The notes beneath the pieces were generated by a model. It was given only the letters and a program-made list of their open reading frames with translations, searched no databases and was not told the DNA's origin. A stretch of 64,000 nt of DNA from Oscarella lobularis (Eukaryota; Porifera; Homoscleromorpha; Homosclerophorida; Oscarellidae): NCBI RefSeq assembly GCF_947507565.1, contig NC_089177.1, positions 3,936,096 through 4,000,095 on the forward strand. The letters are read 5' to 3'. Of this stretch, positions 1 through 11,700 are shown piece by piece. Position 1 is the stretch's first letter; every line of letters starts with the position of its first letter. A program made the position numbers and the translations under genes.

Positions 1-1813
1 ATTAATTCCTACGCGACGAGGACGGAGAAGGAGAAGGAGGGAAATACTGAATCCATCAATCATCATCGCTTACTTACGTCTCTCTTGGCCAATATGACGT
101 TGGGATAAATGTGATGAAGACATCGGCCAAAAACGGAGACGGGAGTCTCGCCTGAATCTTCCAATTTTGCAACCTAGTAGAATATTTCTTACTTGAATGA
201 TAGGGGAGGGGCTCCCCTGCCTACTTCTTGCCCAAGTCGAGAATCGAGAACAACTTTGACAGAAGCAAGCAAATGCTGACGAAATGAAGTCGACATTTGT
301 CTACAAGAAAGATTACTAGTGTTACATAGGCCGTAGATAAACAAACCTTTGTGTCTCATCAAATTGATTATCATCATCATCCTAATAGAAATTCGCTATA
401 AACCCAAATTGAGATTTTTTTGCACCTTTTTCAAAGGCGGAAGCGGCGGCGGTTCGTCTTTCTTCGTATCATCTTTTACCTCCTCATCTTTATCAAGATG
501 CTCATCATTGTCGTTTTCTTTTTCTTTCGCTGTTATTACGTGATCCCCTGCACGACCGCTATCAGGAGCTTCTACCTCTTGAACTGCAGCAGCCAATGAA
601 GTTTCTTCGTTCTTCTGACTTCTTGTCGTCTCCATTGCATTTCTCAAATATTTAATCTCTCCGTCTCGAGTCTCCAGCTCCTGTTTCATAGAAAACAATT
701 GACTAAATAAAAGAATCAATCTAACTCGTAGAAAAAATCGTAGAGAAGAGTTGTAACCTGTCCGATTTTTTCACATGTCTGTTTAACATTTCATTTTCTC
801 GCTTTACAGCAATTAGCTCTGCTTCGAGAGACGACAATCTTTTTTCGAGTAGCTGTCGTTTTTCGTCGTCGACAAGTTGAGGAATTAAATGATTGCCAAA
901 GTCTCGATACAAACGAAGCATGTCTGGAGGCTGAGGAGTGTTTAGTCCAACGTTATCCCAATTATCTAAATCCTTTTTATTTACGATACGAAATTATTAG
1001 GTTAATAGTTAAATTTCATTTTTTTGTTACTTGATCTCCAATTTCGTCTGAAAATGTAACGGAAGTCAATTTGTGACCGTTTTTCATTAGAAATTCATTG
1101 ATTAAAAAATTGAGAGCGCGTTTTTCGTACGGCTTCATCGCATCCTAAAAATTCGAAAAAAATGACGAAAAAGAAGAGGAGAGAAAATATAAATTTGACT
1201 TTTACATTGTCATCACTCCCTTTCTCCTCTGACGACAAAGTGGTCACATCACGATCATGCTCTGGGAAAGAAGAAGAAGAAGAAATAGAGTCTCTCCTTT
1301 TTCTCTCTTCTTTTTTTTAAAAAAACCTGCGGCAGATGTTAGACTTCCTCGCAATTTCTTTATCGTTTCATTGGCTCGTCTCAATTCGTACTCCAATACT
1401 AAAAGGATCGATCGATGAACGTCGAGCTACTCCATAGCAGTGGTATCGTCGTACCGGCTATTTTTTCGTCTTCGTCTCGACCGTCGTCCGAATATCGCGA
1501 TACGTCGATTGAATCGAATGTCGAGATGCTTGCACTGCGAGCTGTGGGGAGAGAAAAAGAGAGAGGCTATTCGCTTGTCCTCTCGTTCGTTGTTTCTGCT
1601 GGCGTTCGTACGTAATGCTTGCAGTTGAATAGGTCGTTCGAAATTGCCAGGATTGGAGAAAAAGTCACGCAGTTCCGGCAATTCTTTCCCAACTTCGGCG
1701 AGTTCCAAGTGCAGTTCTAGAGCGGAGAGCAAAAAGTGGTTCGATAGCAGATGATTGGCGATCGCAGTCCACGTGAGAGAGCTAGAATGAGAACATTCTT
1801 CTGCGGCAGCCAT
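1..1813 (-). CDS. RELCH: RELCH homologue, 5' part (LisH / coiled-coil / HEAT protein), runs off the left edge
   Basis: RELCH (KIAA1468) binds Rab11 and OSBP and helps move cholesterol between recycling endosomes and the trans-Golgi. The first exon (1612-1813) encodes a LisH-type start with the family signature ELPELRDFFSNPGNFER. Exon 2 (1455-1541) gives SISTFDSIDVSRYSDDG and exon 3 (1327-1398) VLEYELRRANETIKKLRG; both match vertebrate RELCH when joined at GT..AG sites. Further exons read EKRALNFLINEFL (about 1030-1145), LRLYRDFGNH plus a coiled coil (about 760-970), and near the edge SFRQHLLAS..DSRLGQEV and GRCLHHIYPNVILAKRD. Only the N-terminal half is present; the HEAT repeats lie outside. 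The gene is in tandem with the naked cuticle gene, whose stop codon lies about 120 bp upstream of this start. Recognition is from memory of the family. Confidence 0.9.
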
Positions 1814-1934
1814 TGCACAAGGAGGGGGTAAAGCGCGCTAATGGTTCAAAATAGTATCTGCTGCCTGCACGAATAGTTCTTCTCTAAAAACTCCTCCGTT
1901 CCGCTACATACATGCATTTCTATATTCTTTATCT

Positions 1935-3232
1935 CTACATATGATGATAAACGTGATAGTGGTGATGGTGATGCTCGTGTCGATGATGATGATGAACCAT
2001 TCCTGACGACGAGCTCGACTGTTCCCAGTCCGAATTCACAACGGCTGCTAATATCTGACGAGTTGGAGGTGCCACCTTTGGCTTATATTTCCCCCTCGAT
2101 TCCGATTCCCTAAGTAGTGCCACTGCCGCAGCTGTAGCAGCAGCTCTGTTGTCATCATCATTGCGACAAGCAGAACGCGTTCGATGATGATGATGATGAG
2201 AGCGGCGTTGTTTTAATTTGACTCCGCCGCCGCCGACGGTGGCGTCGTCAGCGACAGCAGCCTTGTCTTCTTCCGTTGTTGTTCGACTACTCAAAGACGA
2301 TGGAGGTACGTAGCTGTGTCGATTTCTACGCTTTCGTGCCGCCGCCGCCGATTCATCTTCTTTTTCGATTTCTCCAACACTGCGTCGCCGCCTGTCCTTT
2401 GAACGCTGATGATGATGATGACGTCGCCGTCGCAATTGAACTTCGTCATTTGCATGTGATGAACGAATCTCTTTCTCTTTGGCAATTTTTTCTTTACTTT
2501 TGTTACAAGCACAAGCGCGAGTACGAGCACTAGTGCCACCGCAACAAGTAGCACACGTTGTACAGCCTTCACTGTGGGCTGCGGCAGATCTTTCGCTTAA
2601 ACGTCGTCTTTGATCATCCGGCGTTTTTCCCACCGTCGTCGTCGTTGTGGCGGCCGATTTTTGCAACATACGTAAACGACTTCCTGCGGTTTTTTCTGCG
2701 GAGACCCCCACGGATCCGCGCCGACGTGCTGACGGCGGAGGTGGCGGTGAAGCCGGTTCCGGTACGACATTCAATTTTACTCGAAATCGTTTGTGTCGTG
2801 GTACCTTACGACTTTGAGCCACTTGCTGAATGACCATATTGCAGACGGACTTGAGCAGATTGCCTGTCTCCTGTTCATTCATCGCTTCGATACCCTCAAC
2901 GTCGTATACTTGAAATAGCCACTCCATTTTTCCCCCGGCTGGATTCGCATCGCCGCTCGATACGTGTCGCGATTTGAGAGAAACGTTGCATGAAATGACG
3001 TCGGTGCGACTTGGAGCTGTTGCCGTCGCCGCAGTCGCCGCCACCGTCGCCGCCGCCGCCGGGCGAGGCGGTGACGATGGAAGTAGACATTTTGCTTTGA
3101 GGCCGTGACTCTCATTGTCGGCATTCTTCGAGTGTCGGCGCGAGGCTTCGACGCGAGCGGGAAGTGGCTGCGCCGAATAGAATAAATTCTTTTCATATCG
3201 CTCTTCTGTGGATTCGTCCGGAGGTAGCTCAA
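1935..3232 (-). CDS. NKD: Naked cuticle (NKD) homologue, Dishevelled-binding Wnt modulator; 5' exons not resolved
   Basis: Naked cuticle proteins bind Dishevelled through an EF-hand-like region and dampen canonical Wnt signalling. The open frame contains CNVSLK, then EWLFQVYDVEGIEAMNEQET, which sits where NKD has its EF-hand (EWSFTLYDFD.. in vertebrates), followed by FRVKLNVVPE, matching the RVKLTVAP stretch. The middle is long, basic and low-complexity. The last residues are a His-rich tail ending in YHVYHHM, the hallmark NKD C-terminus. No ATG precedes the conserved region in this frame; an AG acceptor at 3233-3234 suggests that the start lies in an upstream exon within 3233-4778. The calcium loop lacks most of the usual acidic ligands, so calcium binding is doubtful. 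Identity rests on three co-linear landmarks. Confidence 0.8.
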
Positions 3233-4778
3233 CTTTGTGAGAGAAAACGAAGGGTTACTCAATCAAGCCAACCGCATCCCGACTCGGAGCTAATACTAAT
3301 AGGTATTAGAAAGGAGAGAAACGAGCACAAGACGGCAATGATTAGAGGGTCGGTTCGAGGGGATATAGGTCACAAAATAAGAAGGAAAATAATCAGCTAT
3401 AGCGCGATCGAATTATACGGTGGTCCCTCACTGAAAGCCTTCCCCCACATAACCATACCTAAAAGCGGAGATGGTTGCGCTTCTTTCCATTTCTTCAAAG
3501 TGCTGACGTCGCTCTCGTAGACGAATGTCTAGTGCGAGAAAAAAATGCGCATCTCAATCATCGCACTGTGTGCGAATATATGTAAGGCATTCATTCTTCT
3601 GACGACGTGTTTCCGCCGTCGCCGTAGGGGAGGGATACAAGAATAGGACAGGTTCGAAGAAATGGAGAAAAAAAATAGGTGTCTCATATAAAAAAAAAGG
3701 AGGCGGGGATGCGAGGATGACACACGCACCACAAAAAGCGCTCTTTTTCAGAAGAGGGGGGAGGGATACGGCGTGCTTTGTGAGGCGGTGCGTAAGAAAG
3801 GAAGTGTCGTCGTCGTCGTCGCGGCGACCGCCGACTGCGCGCGGATATCTAATCTCACGCTCCACGGATGAAGGGCCCCCAGCACGCTCGTTTGTACGTA
3901 AACGATCGTCGAGTGTGTTGTGTACCTTGATCGAGCGAGTCGAACTGACTGACTTGAGCGAGAGCGAGTCGTGCATACGCGTCGCGTTCATTACCGCCGT
4001 CAACCCAATCGTTTCCCCTTCTAGAAAGAATTTGCGGACGGAGCTAGTTAGTTGATGGATCTTTTGCGCTTCCTTTTCCTCACCGAATCCGTCGCCACCG
4101 CTGTCCGATCCGAGACAAACTGCGAGAAAGAGGAGCGTTCTAACGTTCATCATCGGACGCCCGAAATGTCTCCGGTACCGTATCGACTGTGCTTCAATCC
4201 CATTCGTTTTTTTTTGAGAGATTCAGACGGTGGAGCCTCGTCGCAGCGGCGCGAGCAAGAAACGTTTCCACTCGATCCGGTAAACAAACGGACGCCAACT
4301 GCGCAGCGGCGACGTTTGGCCGGCTTTGCTCAAATAGCCTTATTTGCACAAATCATTAGAGGAGGGTCCTAGCAAACCAATCAAGAACACGCGGCACGCA
4401 CTCATCCCGCCCTCCTACATAATTCGATTTTCGGCCTCTCGAGAAAATACACTAGAGTGGGGGTCTGTTTATTTTTCATAAGAGGACGTCGGGTCCCTAT
4501 TTTTTTGGGTGAGTGAATTGCGACCGAAAAGACGATTGCGTCACGTCCCACAACCACAAATCGACCCAGCCCGGCTTGCTGTGACTACAGTGGTTACTCT
4601 ACGACCTCGAAATAATCAATTAATCGATCGTAATCACTACGAGAGGCTCTGCATGGCGTGTGTGCGCTTGTGGCCGGTCATCACCGATTACATGGGTTGA
4701 CCCAACTACACTGTAAATGTTTTGCATCTACATAATTGACATATGTTCCTGAATAAAGAAAAGGGAATGAGTGTCTTG
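3233..4778. other. Region without a recognised gene; probable NKD 5' exons, intron and promoter
   Basis: Several open frames of 60-200 codons exist on both strands, but none resembles a known protein or has consistent codon use. NKD needs an upstream start, so part of this stretch is likely its 5' exon(s) and promoter. An AATAAA at about 4751 on the plus strand could end a plus-strand transcript I cannot identify. Confidence 0.4.
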
Positions 4779-6204
4779 CTAATTTTCTAGAAAATAAGGC
4801 TTGATCGATGGCACGGCTGCAGCTGAAAAAAAAACGCAGACAGGATGTGCAGAAATAGAAGAAGAAATACGATGGAGATGTACGTCAGCTTACCTCCTGT
4901 TGCCGTCATTGGGCGAGGACTTCCGTGGGAAACTAGCAAACAACAACGTAACACAAGTGGTTGGAGTATAGACGCACTCGCACCCTCTACGGATTCCTTC
5001 TTCCGTCTTCGTCTCTTGAAAACGGCTGGCGTTCTCACAGAAGACGATTTTCGTCGACGTTTGACGGCGACGTCATCGTTGTCGGTCCTCTTCCGTTTTT
5101 TACGATGAGCAAGTTTACAGCTGGCGCCGTTTGGGCATTCGCCTCGGGCAGAGAACGTGGGACACTCGAGCACATGTTTGTTTAGACACTGGCCCCCGGG
5201 AAAGAAGAGATGTTTTCGAGGAGGGAATCCGAATCCGGTCTATTGCTTACATTAGATCCAGCTGGACAGAATCCTCGCAAGAAATCGTCGCAAATCGACG
5301 CTGTTTGGCTTACGCGGACGTGGCTATACGGACATTTGTCGTTCGTGCAAGAGCCGCGTAGAAAGAACGAACAGACGGGCATCTAAAAGAAAAATGAAAA
5401 AGAGAAGAAACATTTCGCGGGGAGGTTCTTCTACTTTGTCTCGATTGACTTTGTGCGAGAAAAGACAGGTGCCGTCGATTTTGTCGCAAGTTCCGCGCAG
5501 AAATCTTCGCTTAGAATAAGAAATAATTCGTAATTGGTCGTTTTTTCGCCTACCTCGTGCACACGGCGATCTTTTCCGGATCGTGAATGTAAGGACACTC
5601 GTTTCCTCGTCTGCATTTTCCTAATAGGATAAACACGAGTTAGTCCGCAAATTGTCGTCCAGCCGCTCCTCACCGAATCGATTATAAAACATGCAATATC
5701 GTCTAGCATCCGACTTGAGCTTTGACGTTCGCACTAACGTCAGACTTCGTCTTAGAACGCGACTATAGAGTGAGTGTAAGTGTGTGCAGAATAAGATCTA
5801 GTATCTACTTGGCCGCCGCGTGTCGTCGTTGATCCATCTTTCGTCTGTTGATTAATTTAAAAGGTGTTCTTTTGCTGTCGTCAGTTTTCCTTATCAGCTG
5901 CTTGTATCTTTGAAGACTTCCTTTGTCTTGTGCAGATGTCTTTATCTTCATCAACTTATACCTGCTTACTTTTCTAATCGTATTAGGCGTGCTAACCCTA
6001 TCGTGACCATTAGTGGTTGTGATGACGCTCATGCAGGCGGCGGGATTCATTGGCGTCGCCCTCCCAACTCGCCGCTGCCTTATCAACTTAAACTTTTTAG
6101 CAAAATAAACTCTGCTGTTAGTCGTAGAAGAGGAGGAGAAGGAGGAGGAGGAGGAAAATCTCTTTCGAACGATTTTGTGTCTCGTCTTTTGCACGAGTGA
6201 ACTT

Positions 6205-6255
<51 letters not shown>

Positions 6256-6923
6256 ACGGCACTTTGTCTTGGCGAAATGACGACGGGAATTTTGACCAAT
6301 TTATAGCGTGATAGTTTTGATAGTGATGATGACGTAATTATCTGAGAAGTTGATCTTCTTCGTTTGAGAGCATACTTTGTTTTATACTCTGTAGAACTTC
6401 GTCTTCGTCTTTGTCTATTTATAGGAGGGATAGGAGTCATTGGCTTTTTTTCTTCGATTGAAACACTTGAAGATGATGATGAGGACACTTTAGGAATTTT
6501 TTCTTTCTTTTTCTCATCATCATCATTATCGTCGTTTGGATTCGGGACTTTTCTCCAAACGCGATTATGAGAGACAGGAGGAGGAGGAGGAGGAGGAGGC
6601 AATTTCGTTTTGATTTTGTTTTCTTTTTTCGGCTCAGTCTCATTCGCTATCCAAACGCGGTTTTTCGGGCGAAACGGCTCAGAATCGCTCTTTTTCGCCG
6701 TCCATACGCGATTACCGACGACAGGTTGTCGTTTTGAAGGCAACGTCTTGCTGCTGAAGTCGATTCGAGACGAATAAGGACTCGATTTCGGTTCTCACCT
6801 GCTCTTATTCCACGTGTATCGGCTTTTCCCCGTCGCAGAAGATACCCTATTGATGTGAGATCGGTTCCATACTAACGACGAAGCATTTGGCGTCGAAAAA
6901 GAGCGATAACGGGAAAAATTCAT
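4779..6923 (-). CDS. ZC3H3: ZC3H3 (SMICL) homologue, CCCH zinc-finger mRNA export / polyadenylation factor
   Basis: ZC3H3 works in 3'-end processing and nuclear export of polyadenylated mRNA. Reading on the minus strand, the start (6921-6923) gives MNFSRYRSF; spliced exons then carry repeated NRVW motifs and a glycine tract encoded by a CCG run (about 6208-6253). The C-terminal third holds about five CCCH fingers: YCMFYNRFG joined across an intron to KCRRGNECPYIH, then RFLRGTCDKIDGTCLFSH, MPVCSFFLRGSC..CPYSH, ICDDFLRGFCPAG and LECPTFSARGECPNGASC. These match vertebrate ZC3H3 finger by finger. The short final exon, read through a GGAG/GTAAGC donor, ends in YFLEN and a stop at 4779-4781. Finger identity is strong; exact splice choices in the low-complexity part are less certain. 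Confidence 0.88.
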
Positions 6924-7036
6924 GACGCACCACAAAAGCCAATGGCCCGTATAAAACTCCCGGATAAAATCCGGTGATGATTTTTTTATTCAAGCTCCGA
7001 AGTTTCTAGCAGCACAGACTTTACAATAATATGATT
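6924..7036. other. Short spacer between ZC3H3 and eIF6 genes
   Basis: About 110 bp contain the ZC3H3 promoter and the eIF6 3' end (both genes on the minus strand). No separate feature is visible. Confidence 0.4.
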
Positions 7037-8176
7037 TTATGCCATGCTAAATAAAATTGAAATTAGAAAAATGCGGGTAGACGAAACGTAGCAGATAATT
7101 ACCTGTCAACAAGAGAGTCTCTCATTGCCCCGGCAACAGCAGGACCAGAATGCGCGTCACCGAGTTTAAAAATATTCTCTACAACAGACAATTCGGTGCT
7201 GGTCGTATCTAAGCCACAAAATGCAATCCAATCATTGACAACAAACCCGGCTCCAACAATGCTACTTCCTCGATTCACAGTCCCAGCCTAGAAAAACAAA
7301 AGACAAATAATTGATTAGCATATAATTTTTTTGGTTTTCGGAGGACAACCATCAATGGAACTTGAAGCAGTGATGACAATTCATCTTGTTCTGCCACAGG
7401 AGTCTTGGGATGAACCTAAAGTGTAAGTGTCACATCATATGAGCGAGTAGTGACGTCATTGTTCTTTACGAGGCCTCCGCGATTGCTAAAAGCGCAGTAA
7501 CTTCCCACCAAGACGTTATCAGCGACAGTTTGACGAAAAACTTCGACTCGAAGAACGTCGCTCAGTATTTCTTCCGTCTCCTTTATAAAAAGAAAGAGAG
7601 AAGGAGAGAGGCATTTAGAGGCAATTTATATATTTTTTTCTTCTCTCTTGCCCTTACTCTGTCCAAGTCTGGATGAACCAAGGCAACGTAGTCGTTGCAT
7701 GCAATCACATTTCCCAATGCTGAAAGTCGTTCTTCGACACGTTGAATTTTGACGGAATCAGGAAGTGAATTTCTCATGTGTTGTAATTCCTAAATTTAGA
7801 TCATAACAACAAACAATAAGATTAATTTAAAAAATGACTTGATCGGTTGTTGAATTGGGAACGAGTAAACCGTGTCTGTTTCCTAGAAGCAATCGTCTCT
7901 TTTGCGTAAGAGACATCGGAATGTTATGTACCTGCACACATTCTTCCAATTATTCGACATTCTGCAATAGTTGTCATTACGACGGGCACACTGTCTGCCA
8001 GTTCGCTCTCGAACGTGCTAAAGAGACCACATAATGCAAGTAGAGAGAGGATTGACGCTTGCCGCTTGCCTGTAGAAGTTGGCCGAAGCGCCTAGGCCCA
8101 CAAGACAGTAGCTATTCGTTAGCTTCGCGAATACGCCTATTTCGCAGCTGTTTTCAAATTTAACGCGTAGAGCCAT
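7037..8176 (-). CDS. EIF6: Eukaryotic translation initiation factor 6 (60S anti-association factor)
   Basis: eIF6 binds uL14 on the 60S subunit, is needed for 60S biogenesis and blocks premature joining with 40S. The start at 8174-8176 gives [18 protein letters not shown], the conserved eIF6 N-terminus. Later exons read [18 protein letters not shown], then [21 protein letters not shown], an internal NQGGLVHP-type stretch and [17 protein letters not shown]. The penultimate exon reaches MRDSLVD; a 56-bp intron (GTAATT..TTTAG) then adds a 10-nt last exon completing DSMA and the stop at 7037-7039, closely matching the usual RDSLIDSLT end. Reading straight through the donor would instead stop after DR. 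A longer upstream frame exists, but the family start is the MALRV methionine. Confidence 0.95.
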
Positions 8177-8348
8177 CGAAGACAAGTCGAATGCTGGGTG
8201 AGACGTTGACGAAAAGTTGCACAACTTCGGCGAAATAGCCTTATCAACTGCGCGTGCGCACACTAAGAAATAGATTCGATCACGTGACAATTTTAATAGG
8301 GGCAATTATTACGTCGGCCGTTGCATTGGCAACGATTGCATCACCGTC
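8177..8348. promoter_or_regulatory. Bidirectional promoter between eIF6 and a small plus-strand gene
   Basis: The 172 bp between start codons hold TGCGCGTGCGCA at 8249-8260, one base from the NRF1 palindrome TGCGCATGCGCA, and an E-box TCACGTGA at about 8280-8287. NRF1 sites are typical of promoters of mitochondrial genes and basic cellular machinery in animals. Function is inferred from motif match only. Confidence 0.5.
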
Positions 8349-8576
8349 ATGTACAGGCTTGCGAGACTCGTTCAGCGACAGCGAACCTTTTGTACTCTTC
8401 ACAATCGCTCACCGAGTGTTCAAGTAAAAATTTACTTTCATAGGGCGAAATTGAAATTACTTACGTAGACTGAAAAGAATCTCGATCCTTTTCCTCTACC
8501 CGCTGCACTGGCTATTATCACCGCTGGTCTGCTCGGTCCGGCCGCCGTTGTCGTCGCAAGTCTCAATAAAAAATAA
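8349..8576 (+). CDS. Small single-pass protein with basic N-terminus, probably mitochondrial (COX7C- or COX8-like)
   Basis: Two exons joined at GTAAAAATTT..TTACGTAG give about 60 residues. The N-terminus MYRLARLVQRQRTF is Arg-rich with no acidic residue, as in mitochondrial presequences. After a short linker come KNLDPFPLPAAL and one hydrophobic segment AIITAGLLGPAAVVVASL ending in NKK. The KNL.PF start of the mature part recalls cytochrome oxidase subunit VIIc; the GPA within the membrane segment recalls subunit VIII. Size and layout suit either, but similarity is too weak to decide. It shares a promoter with eIF6. The stop is at 8574-8576. Confidence 0.55.
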
Positions 8577-8764
8577 TTCCAAACCTGCTTCAAAAATTAA
8601 AATGACAGTAGCTACAGTATGAGCTTCTATCCTAATTAAAAATCAAGCTAATACGTGATGCCGTTTCTCCAGCGTACAAACGCAGCACGTAGTAACGGGT
8701 TCGCCGGATCCCTTTTTCTTTCTCTTCGTCTGCCCTTGCATTCAGCTTTCCATGCGCTCAATAT

Positions 8765-11700
8765 CTATACATGCAACCGTGTATATATTTTAGTAGACAC
8801 GCAGAGGCTATGAGACTTCTGGCTCACTTTTCGCAGAAACGTTACTTCTTCAAAATGCTCTACCTTTCTAACGGCTCTACTACGTGCAAATGCTATTCTC
8901 CAGCGTTGCCAGAAAGAAGCAATTGTTGTATGTCGATTCTAAAGAAGACAGTGACCGGCGGCATGCAGTTAGCGGCTCACGTACCAACGTCTTAGCAGTT
9001 TGATTTATGTCAAATCTTTGACACCAACGTCTCCACGACTGTGCCAAGCACTTAGTGTTTCTCTTTCTTTCATGACTAACTAATATCGCATGATGCCTCC
9101 AATGAACGAAAAGCCTAAGCCTACTCCTCCTTCAATAAATCCAATGTGGCGCCGCGTAAAATAAATTTAAACGAACCTTAGCACGGTTGAATCTTGCGCT
9201 GTTTGATTTGACCGTTGCCACTTTTCAACGCACTTACGTAAAAGTTTTTGCTGAAAAAACGTTTGCGCCAAAACGGTTGCTGACGTTCTTTTCAACCATG
9301 CCGCAATCCATTTACGGAAGTAGAATCTCTCCTATACAAAACAAATATTGTTCCTCCCCGCTTGATTCCTATTGGACAGACGTACAAGAGGATGAGGAAC
9401 GAGCGTCTTCTTCTCTCTTATGAAAACGTCTTTCCAGAAGGAAAAGGACTGCGTGTAGAAAGCTGGAAAAATATCGTAGTAACACAACTGACTGAAACTC
9501 ACTCTCTGGAGGATGACACGAGAATTCAATTTCTCAGCTAAAGTATGATAATATTTTGCCTTCCACGTATTCCAGACAATTCTCAAATGTCTGGCACGCT
9601 GAGCTCCAAGCAGGCTTGCTACAACTTTCCGTTCAACGGCAACTTTTCGCCTTTGAATCCTCCAGACGGACCATATCCTCACACTCTATGCCACAATGAC
9701 ATTATGTAGATAGTAGTGAGTGGGAGATCAGTCATTACCGTTCGATTTTCGCTTGCTTCACGAAACCGTTTTACTTTGAACGCAACACGATAGGCCTTTT
9801 GCCAGAGAAGAAAATGACTAGCGATATAATCGTGGATCAGTTGCGAGAGTGAGTGCAAATTCTCTTTCGACATACGTCAACTGAATACTTTCGTGACGTC
9901 TTCTCGTCACGTCTCTGACAATTTTCTCTTCTAAATAACGCGCACATGAGACTCGGATCTATGAGCCCTTTTCGTTGACTGTACCTCTAGACCAACGTGC
10001 CCAAAACCTTAGCATGATTCGACTTGATTCACGAAGTCTGAACTAAGACACAGAATCAAGGACCTAGTTTAATTAATTAATTGACCAAGACGACTCACCA
10101 TTCGTCTCCACTTGTTTAATTGAGTTACCACAAGTTGCTTTCGGTGAAAAGCAATTGCTCGAGCTAACGTCTGCTTTTTTTCATGACGAATATATAAATA
10201 CATTGTCCACGAAGCAAAATGACGTTTCAATTCACAATGACGCTACATTGAAAACCAAATTAAATTGACCACGATCGCAGTTTCGTGTACACGTACGTGA
10301 AATCGACGCGCCTTTCTGATTTTATGCAGTTCTCTTTTCCAGACGACGTATCCCCTTCTCGTAGCATGAAGCGAACTATCTTGCAATAACCTTTCTACAG
10401 CGAAATTAGCATCCTTTTTCTCTTGAACAAGATCAAGCCACGCGTAAAAGGCTTCGACGGCAGTGGGACCCATTCGAAGATGGGCTATCAATTGTAGGGC
10501 CAGAGACCTTTTTCGTACAGTCCCCGTGACCGAACTCGCCGTTGAAGACGACTTCGTCAGAAGAGATAATTCAAAGAAACTAATTTCTCTTGATATCTCT
10601 GTCTGAACAAAGTGATGCCATCGATTGAAGGCTAATTTCAGTAGGGATTGTCCCGCTTTATAACAGGCGTTTCTGTTTAGTCCCAATCAATCAATTACGC
10701 ATTAAATTTATTAGTTTTTTTGATTGCCTGTGCAGCTGTTTCACTTTGAGTATCAACTTCCATTTCTTAGTCGCTTTTTTAAGGCTAATTTTGGTGTAGT
10801 ACGACAACGACGTTTTTAGAAGTAATTCGTTACGATGTTTGCTTGAGCACGCCTCATGATGCCACTTGGCAAAAAATGTGCTAAGCAACAACTCCTTTCG
10901 AGCCTAATACGTGCATGAATGTCTCCTTATAATTAATTAACTAGCTGCCTATTTCTACCTTTATTGCTAAACAATTTCTTTTCGCTTCCTCTTGCCTTTT
11001 CCTCCAATAAACGAAACAGCGCTGTACATTTCTACGCTGCAATCCGCGTCTAAAATGACTTTCTTTCTTAGCTGTGCACACGTGGGCTGCCACCAATCAG
11101 GAGGTGAGGGTAAAATATAGGACTGTATCACATGCAACAAAGTTGCTTACCTCTCCAACGGCTAAAAGCCATCTGTAGAAGTTTTGAATTATTTGTCATT
11201 ACCGAACGGCGAACCAGCGTCTCCTTGACAACATTTTTTCTACACTCAACAACATGCAGAAACCAGTTTGCGTTCGGGGAAGCAGACTACCTCCATTTAC
11301 GGAAGAACATCTTTAATCGGAACTGGAAAGAGCACTCTAATTGAATTTGTAATGATTTACGTCTTTTAGTCATCTTTCTCCATTTCTCAAACACTCTAAA
11401 AACAAGCAGCGAAGCTTCGATATTGATTCGTTGAGTATACTCCTAGTACTTTTCTTTTAGAAGTCTTGTCGTCTTTTGTTTTATTGTTGGCATCATTTCT
11501 GCTAATCGTTTCCACTTTAGGAAAGTCTTTCGTGCAATTTGGTCCCTTTTGGAGGTTTGAATTTTGGACAGATTCGCTCTCAATCGAAATAATCTGACCC
11601 AGAATCCAAAACACGCTACACATTGTTAAAAATCAAAATCAAAAGACCGTCACACGTAAACACAACACATTGACACCTCTTAACTTTTCACGTTGATTCA

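Noticed and set aside
4052-4700. Plus-strand frames of 63-106 codons before an AATAAA
   Set aside because: No similarity, no consistent splice pattern, and the region is more simply the NKD 5' side.
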